This document shows, in pieces, positions 62,884-64,000 of a stretch of DNA of 64,000 bases; position 1 is the stretch's first letter, and every line of letters starts with the position of its first letter. Under the pieces are notes generated by a model that made no database searches, was not told the origin of the DNA, and was given only the letters and a program-made list of their open reading frames with translations. A program made the translations under genes and the position numbers. The DNA lies in NCBI GenBank assembly GCA_963716925.1, contig CAVQUX010000006.1, positions 930,001-994,000 of the forward strand, written 5' to 3'. Source of the stretch: DAISKN01 sp963716925 (GTDB taxonomy: Bacteria > Acidobacteriota > Vicinamibacteria > Marinacidobacterales > SMYC01).

Positions 62884-64000
62884 ATGACGACGACGGTGAG
62901 GATAGCGGTGCTCTCGTCCGCTCTGGGGCTGCTGTCGGCTCCACCTTCGGCTCTCGCCATCGACGAGGAGCCCGTCGAGGCGCTTCAGGCGATGGAGGAA
63001 GTTCCCGAGGAGCGGCTTCTCGACGTCGGCGTCCATATCTTCGACTCCGGCATCCCCGAGGACGAGTACGCGGCCTCGCTCCTCGAGGAGAAGGGCATCT
63101 TCGAAGAGATCCGGAAGTCCGAGGCGCGGTGGATACCGATGAACTTGAAGCGCACGCTCGAGTCGACGGGCTACTGGGGAGCGGTGCGCATGGTGCCCTC
63201 CGCCAGCAGCGTCGACCTCATCGTCGAGGGCGCGATCGTGAGCTCGACGGGAAAGAAGCTCGAGATCGACGTCGTGGCGTTCGACGCCACCGGAAGGAGC
63301 TGGCTGAGCAAGCGCTACAAGCAGGAAGCAGACCCGCTGGCCTATGAGGGGGACGCGACGGTCGAGCCCTTCCAGAGCCTCTACAACCGGATCGCCAACG
63401 ACCTCTTGAAGGAGAGGAGCGACCTCGACCCCGAGGACTTCGTCGGGATCCGCAGGGTGGCGCAGCTGAAGTTCGCGAACGACCTCGCTCCCGCGGCGTT
63501 TGCGGACTATCTCGCCGTCAAGAAGGGCCGGTACTCCCCAGCCCGGCTTCCCGCCGAAGGCGACCCGATGATGGCGCGCGTCTCCGAGATCCGGGAACGA
63601 GATCACATGTTCGTCGATACCCTCAACGAGTACTACGCCGACCTCTATTCCAAGATGGAGGCGCCCTACCGCGGCTGGCGCTCCAACAGCTACGAGGAGC
63701 AGCTCGCCCTGGACGAGCTCAACCGCGCCGCCAAGTGGCGGAAGATCCTCGGGGCCGCGGCCATTTTCGGCGGCGTCATGGCATCGCGGGAGGGCCGGGG
63801 CTGGTCGAACGTGGGCGAAGTCGCCGTCATGGGCGGCATGGTCGCGATGATGGACGGGTTCGACAAGTCGGCGCAAACCAAGATGAATCGCGAGGCCTTG
63901 AAGGAGCTCGCGGCATCTTTCGACTCCGAGGTCCAGGAGCTCCTGTTCGACGTCGAGGGAGAAGTTCTCCGGCTGAAGGGTTCCGTCGAAACGCAGTACG
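62884..64000 (+). CDS. Exported protein of unknown function, 3' partial
   Basis: The frame opens at ATG 62884, three bases after an AGGGAG ribosome-binding site, and stays open to the window end, giving at least 372 residues. A signal peptide is clear (VRIAVLSSALGLLSAPPSAL). The first domain (LLDVGVHIFDSGIPEDEYAA, GYWGAVRMVPSASSVDLIVE, GKKLEIDVVAFDATGRSW) has a TolB-N/CsgG-like look, which I give only as a weak impression. A glycine/methionine-rich hydrophobic segment follows near residues 290-325 and then a helical region. It is the second gene of the pair with 62214-62870. Confidence 0.82.
   Translation, partial: MTTTVRIAVLSSALGLLSAPPSALAIDEEPVEALQAMEEVPEERLLDVGVHIFDSGIPEDEYAASLLEEKGIFEEIRKSEARWIPMNLKRTLESTGYWGAVRMVPSASSVDLIVEGAIVSSTGKKLEIDVVAFDATGRSWLSKRYKQEADPLAYEGDATVEPFQSLYNRIANDLLKERSDLDPEDFVGIRRVAQLKFANDLAPAAFADYLAVKKGRYSPARLPAEGDPMMARVSEIRERDHMFVDTLNEYYADLYSKMEAPYRGWRSNSYEEQLALDELNRAAKWRKILGAAAIFGGVMASREGRGWSNVGEVAVMGGMVAMMDGFDKSAQTKMNREALKELAASFDSEVQELLFDVEGEVLRLKGSVETQY

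Noticed and set aside
1..64000. CRISPR arrays, tRNA or rRNA genes, insertion sequences and prophage genes
   Set aside because: I looked for repeat arrays, cloverleaf-like ends, transposases and integrases and saw none that could be supported.

Overview
The window is one strand-mixed stretch of a GC-rich (roughly two thirds GC), Gram-negative bacterial chromosome. The gene content points to Acidobacteriota or a close relative: DUF1592/DUF1552 cytochrome-type genes, a carboxypeptidase-regulatory-domain TonB receptor, BlaI/M56 pairs, secreted LVIVD and M20 proteins, and many exported proteins of unknown function. This assignment is an inference from gene families; no rRNA or tRNA gene was seen. 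Genes are tightly packed and no gene-free stretch exceeds 300 bases.

Layout. (1) 2-6242: respiratory complex I genes nuoD (5' truncated) to nuoI, with no nuoJ-N behind them. (2) 6348-27079: a biosynthetic region resembling aryl-polyene/flexirubin type II polyketide/fatty-acid clusters. It holds a COG4648 membrane protein, a radical SAM enzyme resembling tetraether/membrane-spanning-lipid synthases, two methyltransferases, a ketoreductase, an ACP, a DUF3473-type polysaccharide deacetylase, a large outer-membrane fusion protein, a PHP phosphoesterase, an intact ketosynthase, an acyl-adenylating ligase, a halogenase-like flavoprotein, a LolA-MMPL-GT2-acyltransferase operon and a catalytically dead ketosynthase (chain-length factor). 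(3) 27164-46418: mostly exported or peripheral metabolic proteins, including PhzF, an M20 peptidase, a badly frameshifted DUF1592-DUF1552 pair, an ankyrin protein, LVIVD, DUF305, a double VanZ protein, a signal-peptide-bearing HpcH/HpaI aldolase, an amino-acid-oxidase-like flavoprotein and a serine hydrolase. (4) 46579-52244: an orphan ParA ATPase, a YcaQ-like protein, a TonB receptor and an M56/BlaI regulatory pair. (5) 52255-57554: a minus-strand run with two substrate-binding proteins, gamma-glutamyltransferase and two secreted unknowns. (6) 57729-64000: Yip1, YbaK, thioesterase, UGT-like glycosyltransferase, cardiolipin synthase and two exported proteins of unknown function, the last running off the end.

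How the genes fit together. In the biosynthetic region the ketosynthase, chain-length factor, ACP and ketoreductase would build an acyl chain. The ligase could load an acid starter, the flavoprotein and methyltransferases could tailor it, and the LolA/MMPL/GT2/acyltransferase operon could attach it to a lipid and move it to the outer membrane. No dehydratase or ammonia lyase is visible, so the product need not be a standard aryl polyene. The Tes-like radical SAM gene beside it suggests unusual membrane-lipid chemistry.

Sequence quality. Several otherwise sound genes carry isolated frameshifts, most explained by one extra base (nuoE, nuoF, nuoG, nuoH, the 11941-14890 gene, LVIVD). The 30.78-33.7 kb stretch carries many. 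Assembly or read error is the simplest explanation, so broken genes here should not be read as true pseudogenes without checking.
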